Below, piece after piece: positions 20,874 to 29,652 of a stretch of 64,000 bases of DNA. Numbering within the stretch: the first letter of the stretch is position 1; every line of letters starts with the position of its first letter. The DNA is from Phoma sp. XZ068 (Eukaryota > Ascomycota > Dothideomycetes > Pleosporales > Didymellaceae): assembly GCA_004835665.1 (NCBI GenBank), contig RBKR01000005.1:124001-188000 (forward strand). The letters run 5' to 3'. A program made the position numbers and the translations under genes. Under the pieces are notes generated by a model, which saw only the letters and a list, made by a program, of their open reading frames with translations, searched no databases and had not been told where the DNA came from.

Positions 20874-22898
20874 ATGAGATATTTCAACATGCGAACAGGC
20901 AGCCTGTTTACTCCTGCGGCTCTCCTGAGTCTGCATATGCTCTCCACCAGAGCAGAAATTACATGTCACACCAAACACCTTCTCAGCTCCGCGGAGCTAT
21001 CTGCTACCCATGTATCTAGCCTGCAGGCGGCGCTGGAAGGGTCTGTAGCAGACTTTTGCGGCGAAACTCTTCGTGCCAATGGTAAAGCCACTGTTGCTCA
21101 CACAGTTGAGGGAGTGACTTTCCAGATCGCAGGAGGAACCATACAGAGCATTAAAGAATGCACTGCGTCTTTTACTGCTATCGTCGCCCAATGCTTTTTA
21201 GACGAACAGCTTGGTGGCGGTGAAGTCCAAGGGGAGGTCGGAGCGACATACGAGGTCTACCACGAAAAGGCTGAACAGCACGATGAAGGTTCAAATGAGA
21301 CTTTAATCAAAGAAAGAGACGTTGAAATGGATCAACACGACATGGATGACCTCTTGCACCTGATGGGGGCTCGAGGTCTCGAAGCCCGAGCGGGAAAAGG
21401 AAAGCCAGCAGCACCGGTGAAGGCCCCTCCAAAGAAACCGGATTCGAAACCTCTACCTATTGGAAAGTCGAAGCCAACTCCAAACCCGAAACCAACGCCC
21501 ACTCCGAAGTCACCGCAATCAAGTTCTTCCTCGGCGTCTAAAGCTGCTCCTACCAAGAGCTGCAAGCAGATCTACGACATCGCTTTCAAAGATGTGATAT
21601 CAGAGGCTTTAGAGCTGCAGGCAGAAGAAACGCAGCTAGACAATGCAGGAGCGATAGCTAGACGAGGCTATGTTGGTAGCATGACCAATCTTGGCAGCAT
21701 GAAGAATCTGGACAGACGCAGCAAGAAAACCGGGGCGGCTTGTGATGTCAACAAATTTTGGGCATTGGATTATCCCGAGTCAGCTAATATGGTACGTATC
21801 TACGTGTACAGTCTCACATTTCAAGTGATTCTGCTGACGTCTCTCTTTCATAGCCTGCTACAGCAAAGTTCTACCATTTCACTGATCCTACAGCTTGCGA
21901 TGCCTTGGCTTTCACAGGAGCAGCTAAGGAAGCGATCAGCTTGAAGCGTACAGACTATCAAATCGAGCATGTCCTTGAGTGGCAAGTTGTGACAAAGTTT
22001 TTTGAGTGGGTGCAGACCAAGAAAGCGGATGAGAAGTTCGACGACCCAAACCCGACGAATACCAAAAAGATCAGCTTTTGCCCCTACTGGAAGGCTACCT
22101 GGAAAGGCGCGAATTCCCCAGTGTTCAAGCTGAAGCCAGATGACAAGAAAGAGTTGAATGCGCTTGATCACCTGCGATATGCATACCCAGGTAAAACCAA
22201 TTTCCCATAAGATTTTATATGGCTTCAAACGGCAGTGAACTCGCCAGCAAAAGCGCAGGTAAGACGATACTGCCTTGCTTACATCATGTTGCAAAGTACT
22301 GACTATGAGTCCTCAGATGTGGACCACGAAAAAAACCGACAAGATCTATGGCGATAAAACCATAAAAAGGATTGCCGGCAAGGGAAAACCCGACAAGATT
22401 TCCACAGGAATGACAGATTTGATTGTCGGCACCAACAAAGCAGGCAAGATCCCGCAAGCACGCCCAACTATCGACAGTGCTAGACAAGCGTACTTTAAGC
22501 TCAAATGGATCTTGGGCGCACGCATGTACCTCAAGAACGCCGAAATCAAAGCTATCTTCAAGAAGCAAAAGGAACGCATCGGCGACGTGCTCGATGCGCT
22601 CGACACTGCTATGGAGACGCAGCCCAAGAAGACGAAGACAGGCATGGTCATGAAAACTTGGAAAAAGCAGGGCCTCAAGGCTCTCTGGGACGAATACATG
22701 GATGAGAAGTTTGCGGACGCAAAGAAGAGGTCCGAGAACGATATGGATAAGTACCTCCGTCTGCTCGAGGGGAAATGGTCACAGACGAAGGATTTGGATG
22801 CTGCGGAGAATGACCGCATCGTGTTTCTGCTTCAGATCAGGAAATTAAAGACTGCTTGGGCTTCGGAGAAGAAGAGTTGGATTGCGCCGTGGAAATAG
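20874..22898 (+). CDS. Large modular secreted protein, killer/polymorphic-toxin-like C-terminus (tentative), four exons with a micro-exon
   Basis: Conceptual protein of about 619 residues. Exons inferred: 20874-21791, 21854-22190, 22236-22258 (23 nt), 22317-22898; all junctions keep frame and use GT..AG. Module order: signal peptide (ATG 20874 or 20889; SLFTPAALLSLHMLSTRA), an N-terminal Cys-containing domain of about 110 residues resembling a small secreted fold, an acidic stretch with EARGLEARAGKGKP, a Lys/Pro/Thr-rich linker, then a C-terminal Lys-rich alpha-helical domain. The C-terminal part has DYQIEHVLEWQVVTKFFEWV and NSPAKAQMW, patterns I associate with C-terminal domains of fungal killer-like and chitinase-linked secreted proteins. 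The target and activity are unknown, and no catalytic residues can be assigned. It lies in a repeat-rich block with another secreted-protein gene and a decayed relative. Confidence 0.68.
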
Positions 22899-23372
22899 GG
22901 AGTGTCGTCTCGTGGACTTGTGTGAGTGTGATAAGATGTAGGAAGATGGGAGCCGAACATAACGCGAAAGGGGGTGTCGTAAAATTGTCACTTGGCATTT
23001 GATAGCAGTTGTTACAAAGGAATGTTTTCTCTGCCCCATGATGATGTCCCAGGTCCATGCTGCTAAAGACAGCTCTTCTAACGTGTGCCATTTGGAGGGT
23101 TCATGACGCCCTTCATTACATCAATTCATTTCGATACCGTAGTCGCTGCTTGGGAAATGTGCTTGATGTTCGTTACTGTCAAGTTTGCTTTCAGTAAGGA
23201 GGAATAGAGCGGCACGTAGCTCAAGCCGTTACGCACGATCCAAAATTGTCTATCGAACAACAATGGTGTTATATCATGTGCCACAAGTAGACATATTCGA
23301 GCAACAGAGGCCTTGCCATGAAGCGCTGAAATACACTGAAGTTCTAGAGTATATCAAAGCCCAGAACTATCA
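22899..23372. other. Convergent intergenic region, no gene seen
   Basis: Space between the stop codons of the modular secreted-protein gene (plus) and the F-box gene (minus). It should hold both 3' ends; nothing else recognised. Confidence 0.5.
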
Positions 23373-25025
23373 CTAACCGAATCGCAACCACTCCCAGACA
23401 TCAAACTCTCTTCTTTCTACTAAACCCGGGTTGGTAAATGGATCCCCCCAATGTATTGCAATCTGCTCGCCATGTTCTTGGCACCCAATCTGACGGAAGA
23501 GATCAAGAAGCTCAGGGTTGGGGCGCCATCTCCCAGCATACCACCACATTTGACGGGAAGCTGCAAAATCTTCACCTATAATGTCTGTAAAGGCTCGCGT
23601 CCTTGGCGCCACGTACGATAGTCCCCATGCTAGCTCGCCTCTTGTATCGTGGGCTACTTGTGTGCAATCAAAATCATCGTACTCTTCTATATCATCCGGG
23701 CAGAACATTAAAGATGACCACAATGCAGCCTCTTTAAGTGAAGGCATCCGTGCTGCAGCCCTGGCAAATGCTGTAAGAAATGGCACCAGAGTCTCATCAT
23801 TTGGCTCAACACGGTATTGAGCAAGGACCCGGTGTTGAACCCAGTCAAAGTCCCAGTCGAACTCCCCATCGGCCATTTCATCATCTTCCGTAGTCCATAA
23901 GGGTGGATACGACGATTCATCAATCTTAAACCCCTCTCTTGCCCCTATGTCGCGCGGGCCCTTGAAATACCAGGCACCAGAAGGAGAGACCATGTGAAAC
24001 ATCACGCTTAGACTCTCAAGCTTCGGCCAGAAGGGTGTGCTGCCATCAGCAGGCCAGAATAATGTCTGATCAGCTACAACGCTTAACCTCATCGTGCGGA
24101 GTCGATAGGATAACAGGCGGAGGCTTGAGCTGAAAGGATCATATATCGCAGGCTGAATAAGATCAGGCATTTCGAGACGCTGATCAAACCAATCAGCTCT
24201 GTAAATAGGATATATAAAGTCCAGATTTATATGTTGTAAAGCTGGAAGCTGTACAGCTTGGATTGCTTTAGCAAAATTGTGGCGTGTGTCACGACGCGGG
24301 CCAGGCCAATCTTGGGTTGAGTACCTTGCTTCTTCCAAGCTCACGCCCTTCGTCCATTCGTCGCCACCGATCTTACACTTCAATACCTGAAGGTTTGGTA
24401 GTCTTGCAGAGAGATCGATAAGAATTCGAAGATCCGGTTTACGACAGGGCAAATCGGGTATATCGTGATAATCGAAAACAGTCCCATTTTTAACGAGCAA
24501 GGAGCGGATGCACGCAATAGGAGGAAGCGTTTCAGGAGAGATGATGCGTATACGCCAGCTGGTGAACACGCGATGAAGGCAAAACGTGCTATCGTCCTGA
24601 GCTCGGGTTGGCGTGTAGATTTTGAGCTCAAGACCCCGATGCCCATCAAGGGACCCCGCTTGCTCAATTTTGTGTAGTGTAGAGAAGAGAAGATCAATCT
24701 GGCGCGTGAAAGTTTCATCCATCTCTTGGAGTTCGTTGGTGTTGTCGCGGCACGGATTGTTCTCAAAAGCGTCCATATTAACAATCTGAAGCGCAGGCAG
24801 ACGAGTTAAAAACTTGATCTTTCGCAGGTACTGCACAAGACGCCCACTGCAGAATCTCTTAAAATTGTCGACGTTATCTTCATTGAGGATATAGGTGAAG
24901 AACGCCCCAGAGTATTGTTCGGCTGCACGCTGGAACTTCGTGGACAATAAGAGCGTGTTTTTGAGATCGTTGCGCGAAAGGAAGCTGCTGATGCGATCAA
25001 CTAATTCTTGGGGCAGACTGTCCAT
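23373..25025 (-). CDS. F-box protein
   Basis: Intronless, 550 residues from ATG 25025. The F-box is at the very N-terminus: LPQELVDRISSFLSRNDLKN and then TLLLSTKFQRAAEQYSGAFF (about residues 4-45). The rest is a long region with scattered Leu- and Trp-rich segments but no clear LRR or WD repeats; acidic and aromatic patches such as EDDEMADGEFDWDFDW lie near the middle. F-box proteins bind Skp1 through this domain and present substrates to an SCF ubiquitin ligase; the substrate is unknown. The many fungal-specific F-box proteins of this length and layout are the best comparison. The promoter lies upstream in a degenerate intergenic zone. Confidence 0.85.
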   Translation of the reverse strand: MDSLPQELVDRISSFLSRNDLKNTLLLSTKFQRAAEQYSGAFFTYILNEDNVDNFKRFCSGRLVQYLRKIKFLTRLPALQIVNMDAFENNPCRDNTNELQEMDETFTRQIDLLFSTLHKIEQAGSLDGHRGLELKIYTPTRAQDDSTFCLHRVFTSWRIRIISPETLPPIACIRSLLVKNGTVFDYHDIPDLPCRKPDLRILIDLSARLPNLQVLKCKIGGDEWTKGVSLEEARYSTQDWPGPRRDTRHNFAKAIQAVQLPALQHINLDFIYPIYRADWFDQRLEMPDLIQPAIYDPFSSSLRLLSYRLRTMRLSVVADQTLFWPADGSTPFWPKLESLSVMFHMVSPSGAWYFKGPRDIGAREGFKIDESSYPPLWTTEDDEMADGEFDWDFDWVQHRVLAQYRVEPNDETLVPFLTAFARAAARMPSLKEAALWSSLMFCPDDIEEYDDFDCTQVAHDTRGELAWGLSYVAPRTRAFTDIIGEDFAASRQMWWYAGRWRPNPELLDLFRQIGCQEHGEQIAIHWGDPFTNPGLVERREFDVWEWLRFG

Positions 25026-26684
25026 GAAGACACTGTCCAGACAGCGACACCAGTTCAAGCTCCTGAAGGACGGACAAAGTACCGTACTAACGCACTAACA
25101 AAGACGTGCCGAAAGGGGAGGCAGAGAGAATGCGTCGTGAAGATATTACTGCACGAATGGCACTGAGAAAGGGCGTTGAAAATGCCACAAATAGGCTCGA
25201 CAGTACATAGGTAGTACGTGGTCTGCTGAAGCAGAAACGGCTGTTCGGGTCAGCGCCCGATCTGGTTTAGCGCCGGGATCTGAGTACAACCCTCCCCCTG
25301 CTCGGGAGCATGGTCAGAAATCTGTCCCGCGAACAACTAGTAAGAGGGCCTCGTTGAAGGCGCTAATCGGGCCACTTTGCTTAACTTAGTGCTTGATATT
25401 TATAAGGGGAAAATCGACCATGATTTCGAGCCAGGGGGGGGGAGGACTTCGGCGCCCATAAAACCAGCAGGCGAACTATCTTCGGACTTGGCGTGATTTA
25501 TTGCACAATGCCCGTCTGAGACTCCGTTGAACTAGATAGTGGGCAGGTATAACGCACACTGCCTTCGCAGAGTTGCCGTACCGCGCCATGTGGGGTTTGT
25601 GATACCCAGGTATGGTAACATCCGACTGCCGGCATAGTCTATAAACTTGATATATATCAATAACTTGAAATGTTGTAATCCTTATAGTTAATATAGATTA
25701 AGTTATAATTAAGTGAAGAGATTAATTATGGCTCTTGAAATAGCTCCAACAACAATCCTGCTCTAACATTATTACCACACCACATAACAAACCACCCAGG
25801 CGTGCTACGGTCTGGAGAACCCGACCCGCGAACATAATCACAATCGCTGAATGCCAGAGCATGTCATAAGTTGCCAGCTCGGATCAAGACTACTTACGCT
25901 GCTGGCATCGCTTCAGGAGGAAGATGTAGGCTCCAATGAGACCTCGTCACGAATAGAAATCTAGTAGCAAGATGCTTAATCAACGGCATCCTCGCTGCCC
26001 AAAGAAAGTCGCACTTGCTGCTTGCCAAGCGCCACCGCAGATGTATCGGTCCAGGACGAGAAGCACTTCGTTTCGAAATGCGTAGCTAAAGCGATTTATA
26101 CAAGCATTCAACTCTGTGTCCTCCGTATATGAGTGTTTTGCCCTCGGATGCTTGACTGACATGCTCTGCCAGAGATGCTACAGTGGAGGCAAACAGTATG
26201 GAAGCATTCTGAGCGGGCTACCACTCAAGAGGTGCTGTCTGTCTTCGTCTGGAGCGGCGGGATGTAAACCTCTTCACCAAAAGTCAATCAATCAACACTG
26301 CCAGCCCTCGCTAAGAGTGACACGCTGCATACCACCGTTTCCCTCAATCTCGTCAGACTACGACCGATTTTGTCGGCTTTCTGGCGAACTAGGCTTAATT
26401 CTCGACTGAGAAGAAATCGCGATGAATGAATCTTTCGCTTATCCCAGATTTATTACCGTAGCTAGGGGACACGCACAGGTGATGTGACGAAGAAGGCGGC
26501 CATAGATGGAATAGTTGGATTGGTGCGGGTAGAGAGTATTGGATGGAACTTGACTTGAATATTAGCATGTGTTGAACTCGAGATAGGATCGCCTTTCTTC
26601 AGCCTTTTCTTTCGTCTTTATCCTTTCCTTCTACTAACTTACTTGATTTTCTAATTTTTAAGATTACAAATAGGTGGGGATGGA
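25026..26684. other. Intergenic, no gene seen; AT-rich island
   Basis: Promoter side of the F-box gene, then an AT-rich island at about 25635-25740 similar in composition to 11520-11700, with a run of nine G near 25433. Small open frames around 26100-26400 have no recognisable features. Confidence 0.4.
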
Positions 26685-26882
26685 TGAAAGTAAGTAAGTA
26701 ACAAGGAGAAAGCAAGTGTAAACAAAACCAAGTAAGAAGAAAAAAAGGAAAAAGGAGAAAGTAAGAAGAAGTAAGGAGTAAGAAGCAAGAAGTAAGAAGT
26801 AGGAAGTAAGAAGCAAGAAGCGAGAAGTGAGAGAGAGAAAGAATGAACAAGAGCAAAAGTAAATAAGAAGTGAGAAGTGAGA
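26685..26882. repeat. Purine-rich degenerate heptamer repeat
   Basis: About 200 bases almost free of pyrimidines except single T or C at regular spacing, built from variants of GAAGTAA and GAAGCAA (for example AAGAAGTAGGAAGTAAGAAG). It is low-complexity DNA downstream of the BTB gene. Open frames across it (Leu/Ser/Phe-rich on the minus strand) are artefacts of the repeat. Confidence 0.85.
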
Positions 26883-27346
26883 TTTTAATCGAGAATAATG
26901 ATAAAAATTAAATGTACGCCTGCGCACATACCATTCATCCATTCATTATATTAACCCCGTCTCCTCTCTAACCCCTCTCTCTATCCCTACTTCCTATCTA
27001 CCCAGTCATACTTCATCGTAGCTCATCCCACACCATTCATCGCTCATCTTACTCATCCTTCATAGCTCGCTTCGCTCGCTCGCTCATAACATCATAACTT
27101 CCAACCCAATATATGCAATGCAAACCAAATCAAACAGACCAAACCAAAGCAAATATGAACAAGGGTATCTGGCGCCAAATTCCAATCCAACCAAACACTC
27201 CATCGCCTTCCCAACCACCCGTCCATCATATAAACCTCGCACCTCGCACCTCGCTGCGTCTGCCTGCACCTCCCCGCTCCACTCGCCATCTAAAACCGCC
27301 TCACTCCACTAGACCTCCTCGCTTCGCTCGTCAGTCCAGTCGACGA
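26883..27346. other. 3' flank of the BTB gene, low-complexity
   Basis: Pyrimidine-rich on the plus strand, with a GCTCGCT run near 27066-27085 and CCAAA/CAAAC-rich sequence at 27120-27160. No gene recognised. Confidence 0.4.
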
Positions 27347-28966
27347 TCACACCTCGTCCCACGGAAAATCCTGCACCTCAACCCGCGTACACGTCAAATA
27401 CGGGAGTCCCCCCTCTCTAAGATCGAGTTCCAAAAAATTCCTCATAAGCGGCTTCACTGCATCTTTCGCTTTGTTCTTCACCTCCTCGACCCTCCTTTCA
27501 AACCGCTTTAGATTCTCGCGGTTGTACTGCTCGTGCTGTAGACGCAGGAAGCGCTTACACTCGTCGTGGGCGAGGTATCCCGGCCCTCCTGCGCCCAGGA
27601 GGCGGAAAACGCGGCCGGTGTTGAAGGCCAGGTCTGGACGCGGGGTAGTGGTGCCGTTGCGGGGGGATTTGAGGATGGGAGCGGGTGGGGGTGTGGTGTT
27701 TTCTGCGAGCCATTGGCGGAAGAGGGATACGGCGATCCAGTCGAGCCAGTTTGAGGAAGGGGAGACGCGTTCGCCGCGGGTGGTGGTGAGGCTGAGGCGG
27801 AAGAGTTTGACTTCGACTTTTAGCTTGAGGTCGTCGAGGTCTTCGACTTTGTCTTCGATCAGGTCGAGGACGGAGTCGGGGACTTGGTTGCGGAGTTGCG
27901 GGAGGGCGGCGGGCCATTGGCCGACGACGTGGACCATGGCTTCGGCGAAGATGGCTTTGGAGCGCGCCATGTAGCCGAGCTTGAGGTAGCTGGGGGGGTA
28001 TTTGGCGATTTGCTTCCAGAGTCTCCCCTGGAATCGGAGCAGGTGGTGGTCGACGCGGGGCCCAATCACACCGACAGCGTCGTACAGGTCGGCGAGCTGG
28101 AGCAGCGCCTTGCACTCGACGTATGCATTCGCGATGTTGATGGCGTCCAGGGCGGGCGGGTAGTTGTAGAAAATGCGGAAGAGGTTGTCGTAGTCGCGGA
28201 AGGTGGTGTCGTCGGGGTCTGAGGCGGTGGGCGCGGGGGTCGAGGTGGACAGCTGGGCGGTGGAGTGGGCGGAGAAGTTGGTCATGCTGCGGAGGAAGCC
28301 CGAGGACGGCGCAGTGGGCTTGTTGCGGGCGGGCGGCGGGTGTGCGCCGTCGAACATGGTGCTGAGGGCGGGTTGAGCGCGCTGGTTTGTCAGTAGAGGT
28401 CTGGAGGTAGAGGTCTGGAGGTAGAGGTCTGGAGGTAGAGGTCTGGAGGTAGAGGTCTGGAGGTAGAGGTATGGAGGTAGAGGTCTGCGAGTGCTCACCT
28501 TCTGCACTAACATGGGCACATCGTCGCCGCTGGCCCAATCCAGCTCATAGCGCCATCGCTTCCTGTCCTGCCGCGAGCCAGACGGGTGTCTTGCCAGCGC
28601 GGCAGCACTCATGTTCTGCGCAACACTCCCCTCTGCGGCGCCGGTCCACTCGTCGCTCGTGCCCTCCTCGAAGAAGCCCGAGCACTGGGTCAGGATCAGG
28701 CGGTGCAGCAGGTAGCGGTTCTCCCTGCGCCCGTTGCTAATCACAATCTCGACGTCGCCCGTGTGCGTGAAGACGGGGAACTCGTTCTGCGAGCCGACGC
28801 TGCTGCCGCCATAGCTGGAGCCGCCCGAGCGGTGCGGGCGGTGGCGGCGGATGGTCGAGGTGCGCGACGAGTGCGAGGCGACCGAGGGCGGGCGGCGGAT
28901 GGTGAGCGAGCTGGACCGCTCGGCGCTGACGTTGCTCCCGACCTGGGAGTCTGGGTAGGAAACCAT
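27347..28966 (-). CDS. BTB/POZ domain protein
   Basis: Frame from ATG 28966 to stop 27347. The N-terminus is Ser/Arg-rich and probably disordered; a BTB start is visible at about residues 70-107 (GDVEIVISNGRRENRYLLHR and LILTQCSGFFEEG). After the intron, NLFRIFYNYPPALDAINIANAYVECKALLQLADLYDAVGV is the second half of a BTB-like fold with its helical extension. A phase-0 intron is inferred at 28382-28498 (117 nt, GTGAGC donor, CTGAC branch, CAG acceptor); removing it gives about 500 residues, and retaining it adds 39. BTB proteins dimerise or act as Cullin-3 adaptors. Function unknown. The 5' leader contains further tandem repeats (29029-29131). Confidence 0.82.
   Translation of the reverse strand: MVSYPDSQVGSNVSAERSSSLTIRRPPSVASHSSRTSTIRRHRPHRSGGSSYGGSSVGSQNEFPVFTHTGDVEIVISNGRRENRYLLHRLILTQCSGFFEEGTSDEWTGAAEGSVAQNMSAAALARHPSGSRQDRKRWRYELDWASGDDVPMLVQKVSTRRPLPPYLYLQTSTSRPLPPDLYLQTSTSRPLLTNQRAQPALSTMFDGAHPPPARNKPTAPSSGFLRSMTNFSAHSTAQLSTSTPAPTASDPDDTTFRDYDNLFRIFYNYPPALDAINIANAYVECKALLQLADLYDAVGVIGPRVDHHLLRFQGRLWKQIAKYPPSYLKLGYMARSKAIFAEAMVHVVGQWPAALPQLRNQVPDSVLDLIEDKVEDLDDLKLKVEVKLFRLSLTTTRGERVSPSSNWLDWIAVSLFRQWLAENTTPPPAPILKSPRNGTTTPRPDLAFNTGRVFRLLGAGGPGYLAHDECKRFLRLQHEQYNRENLKRFERRVEEVKNKAKDAVKPLMRNFLELDLREGGLPYLTCTRVEVQDFPWDEV
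28395..28488. repeat. 14-bp minisatellite inside the BTB gene intron
   Basis: Six complete units AGAGGTCTGGAGGT (one with A for C) plus a partial seventh. It lies within the predicted 117-nt intron. Read through on the minus strand, three units (42 nt) would encode a repeat of RPLPPDLYLQTSTS. Confidence 0.9.
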
Positions 28967-29028
28967 GCGTGGTATGTGCTGGGTAGATATACAGTATGGC
29001 CGTGTGCGAAGCGTCCGGTCCGATGCGG

Positions 29029-29131
29029 TATGCGCTCAGGAAGAGTCGGTCCTAGGTATGCGCTCGAAGAGTCGGTCCAGTATGCGCTCGACAAGAAAGT
29101 CCACGATGCGCTCGACAAGAAGTCCACGATG
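29029..29131. repeat. Imperfect 20-23 bp tandem repeats upstream of the BTB gene
   Basis: Units related to ATGCGCTCGACAAGAAGTCC (variants with GAAGAGTCGGTCC) are repeated about four to five times in the likely 5' leader or promoter of the BTB gene. Unit boundaries are degenerate. Confidence 0.6.
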
Positions 29132-29652
29132 CGCCCGACTGCGACGGCCGAGAGGCTGGAGGTGTCACCTCGCAGCAAGGAGGGGCGCGTCGAAAGCAGG
29201 TGGCTGCGCTGCGGGAGCGGCTCAAAGCTCAAGGATGTTGACGTTGGTTGAAGGCTGGTTCCGCTAGCTAGCCAGGGCCCCACCCGCACAGCAACGACTA
29301 GGCCACAGGAGCAAGCAGCAGCACGCGCACAACGACGAGACGGTCGCTCGTGAGGCAGAGGGGAGTGAAAGGTGTGTTTCAGCAGGCCGGCTGCGAGGTG
29401 CAATACTGGCTGTGGCGTGTCCACATGCGCATCTCGCTGCGTGCAGCAGTCCTGGAGCATCCCCAGCCAATCGCGGGAGCTAGCCGGCCACCGCTTGAAT
29501 CAGCCTCGGAGGCGAAACGACTGCCGCGCCACGCGACTGGACGGCCGCATACCATCACTGACCACACCGCATGCAGCGTGTGGGTCCATGTTTTCTGTCG
29601 TTGGTATCAAATAATATACACTGGTAGAACAGTATCGTACACGTCTGGAATG
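29132..29652. other. Intergenic between BTB gene 5' side and SerRS gene 3' end
   Basis: Both flanking genes are on the minus strand, so this holds the SerRS 3' end and BTB promoter. GC-rich open frames on both strands overlap one another and have no domain pattern. Confidence 0.45.

Noticed and set aside
26599..26942. Minus-strand Leu/Ser/Phe-rich open frames resembling membrane proteins
   Set aside because: Produced by the polypurine repeat; no complexity beyond the repeat unit.
27555..28538. Minus-strand 327-codon Arg/Pro/His-rich open frame
   Set aside because: An out-of-frame shadow of the GC-rich BTB gene; no domain pattern.
28586..29251. Plus-strand 221-codon open frame
   Set aside because: Antisense to the BTB gene start and its repeat-bearing leader; composition reflects GC-rich antisense.
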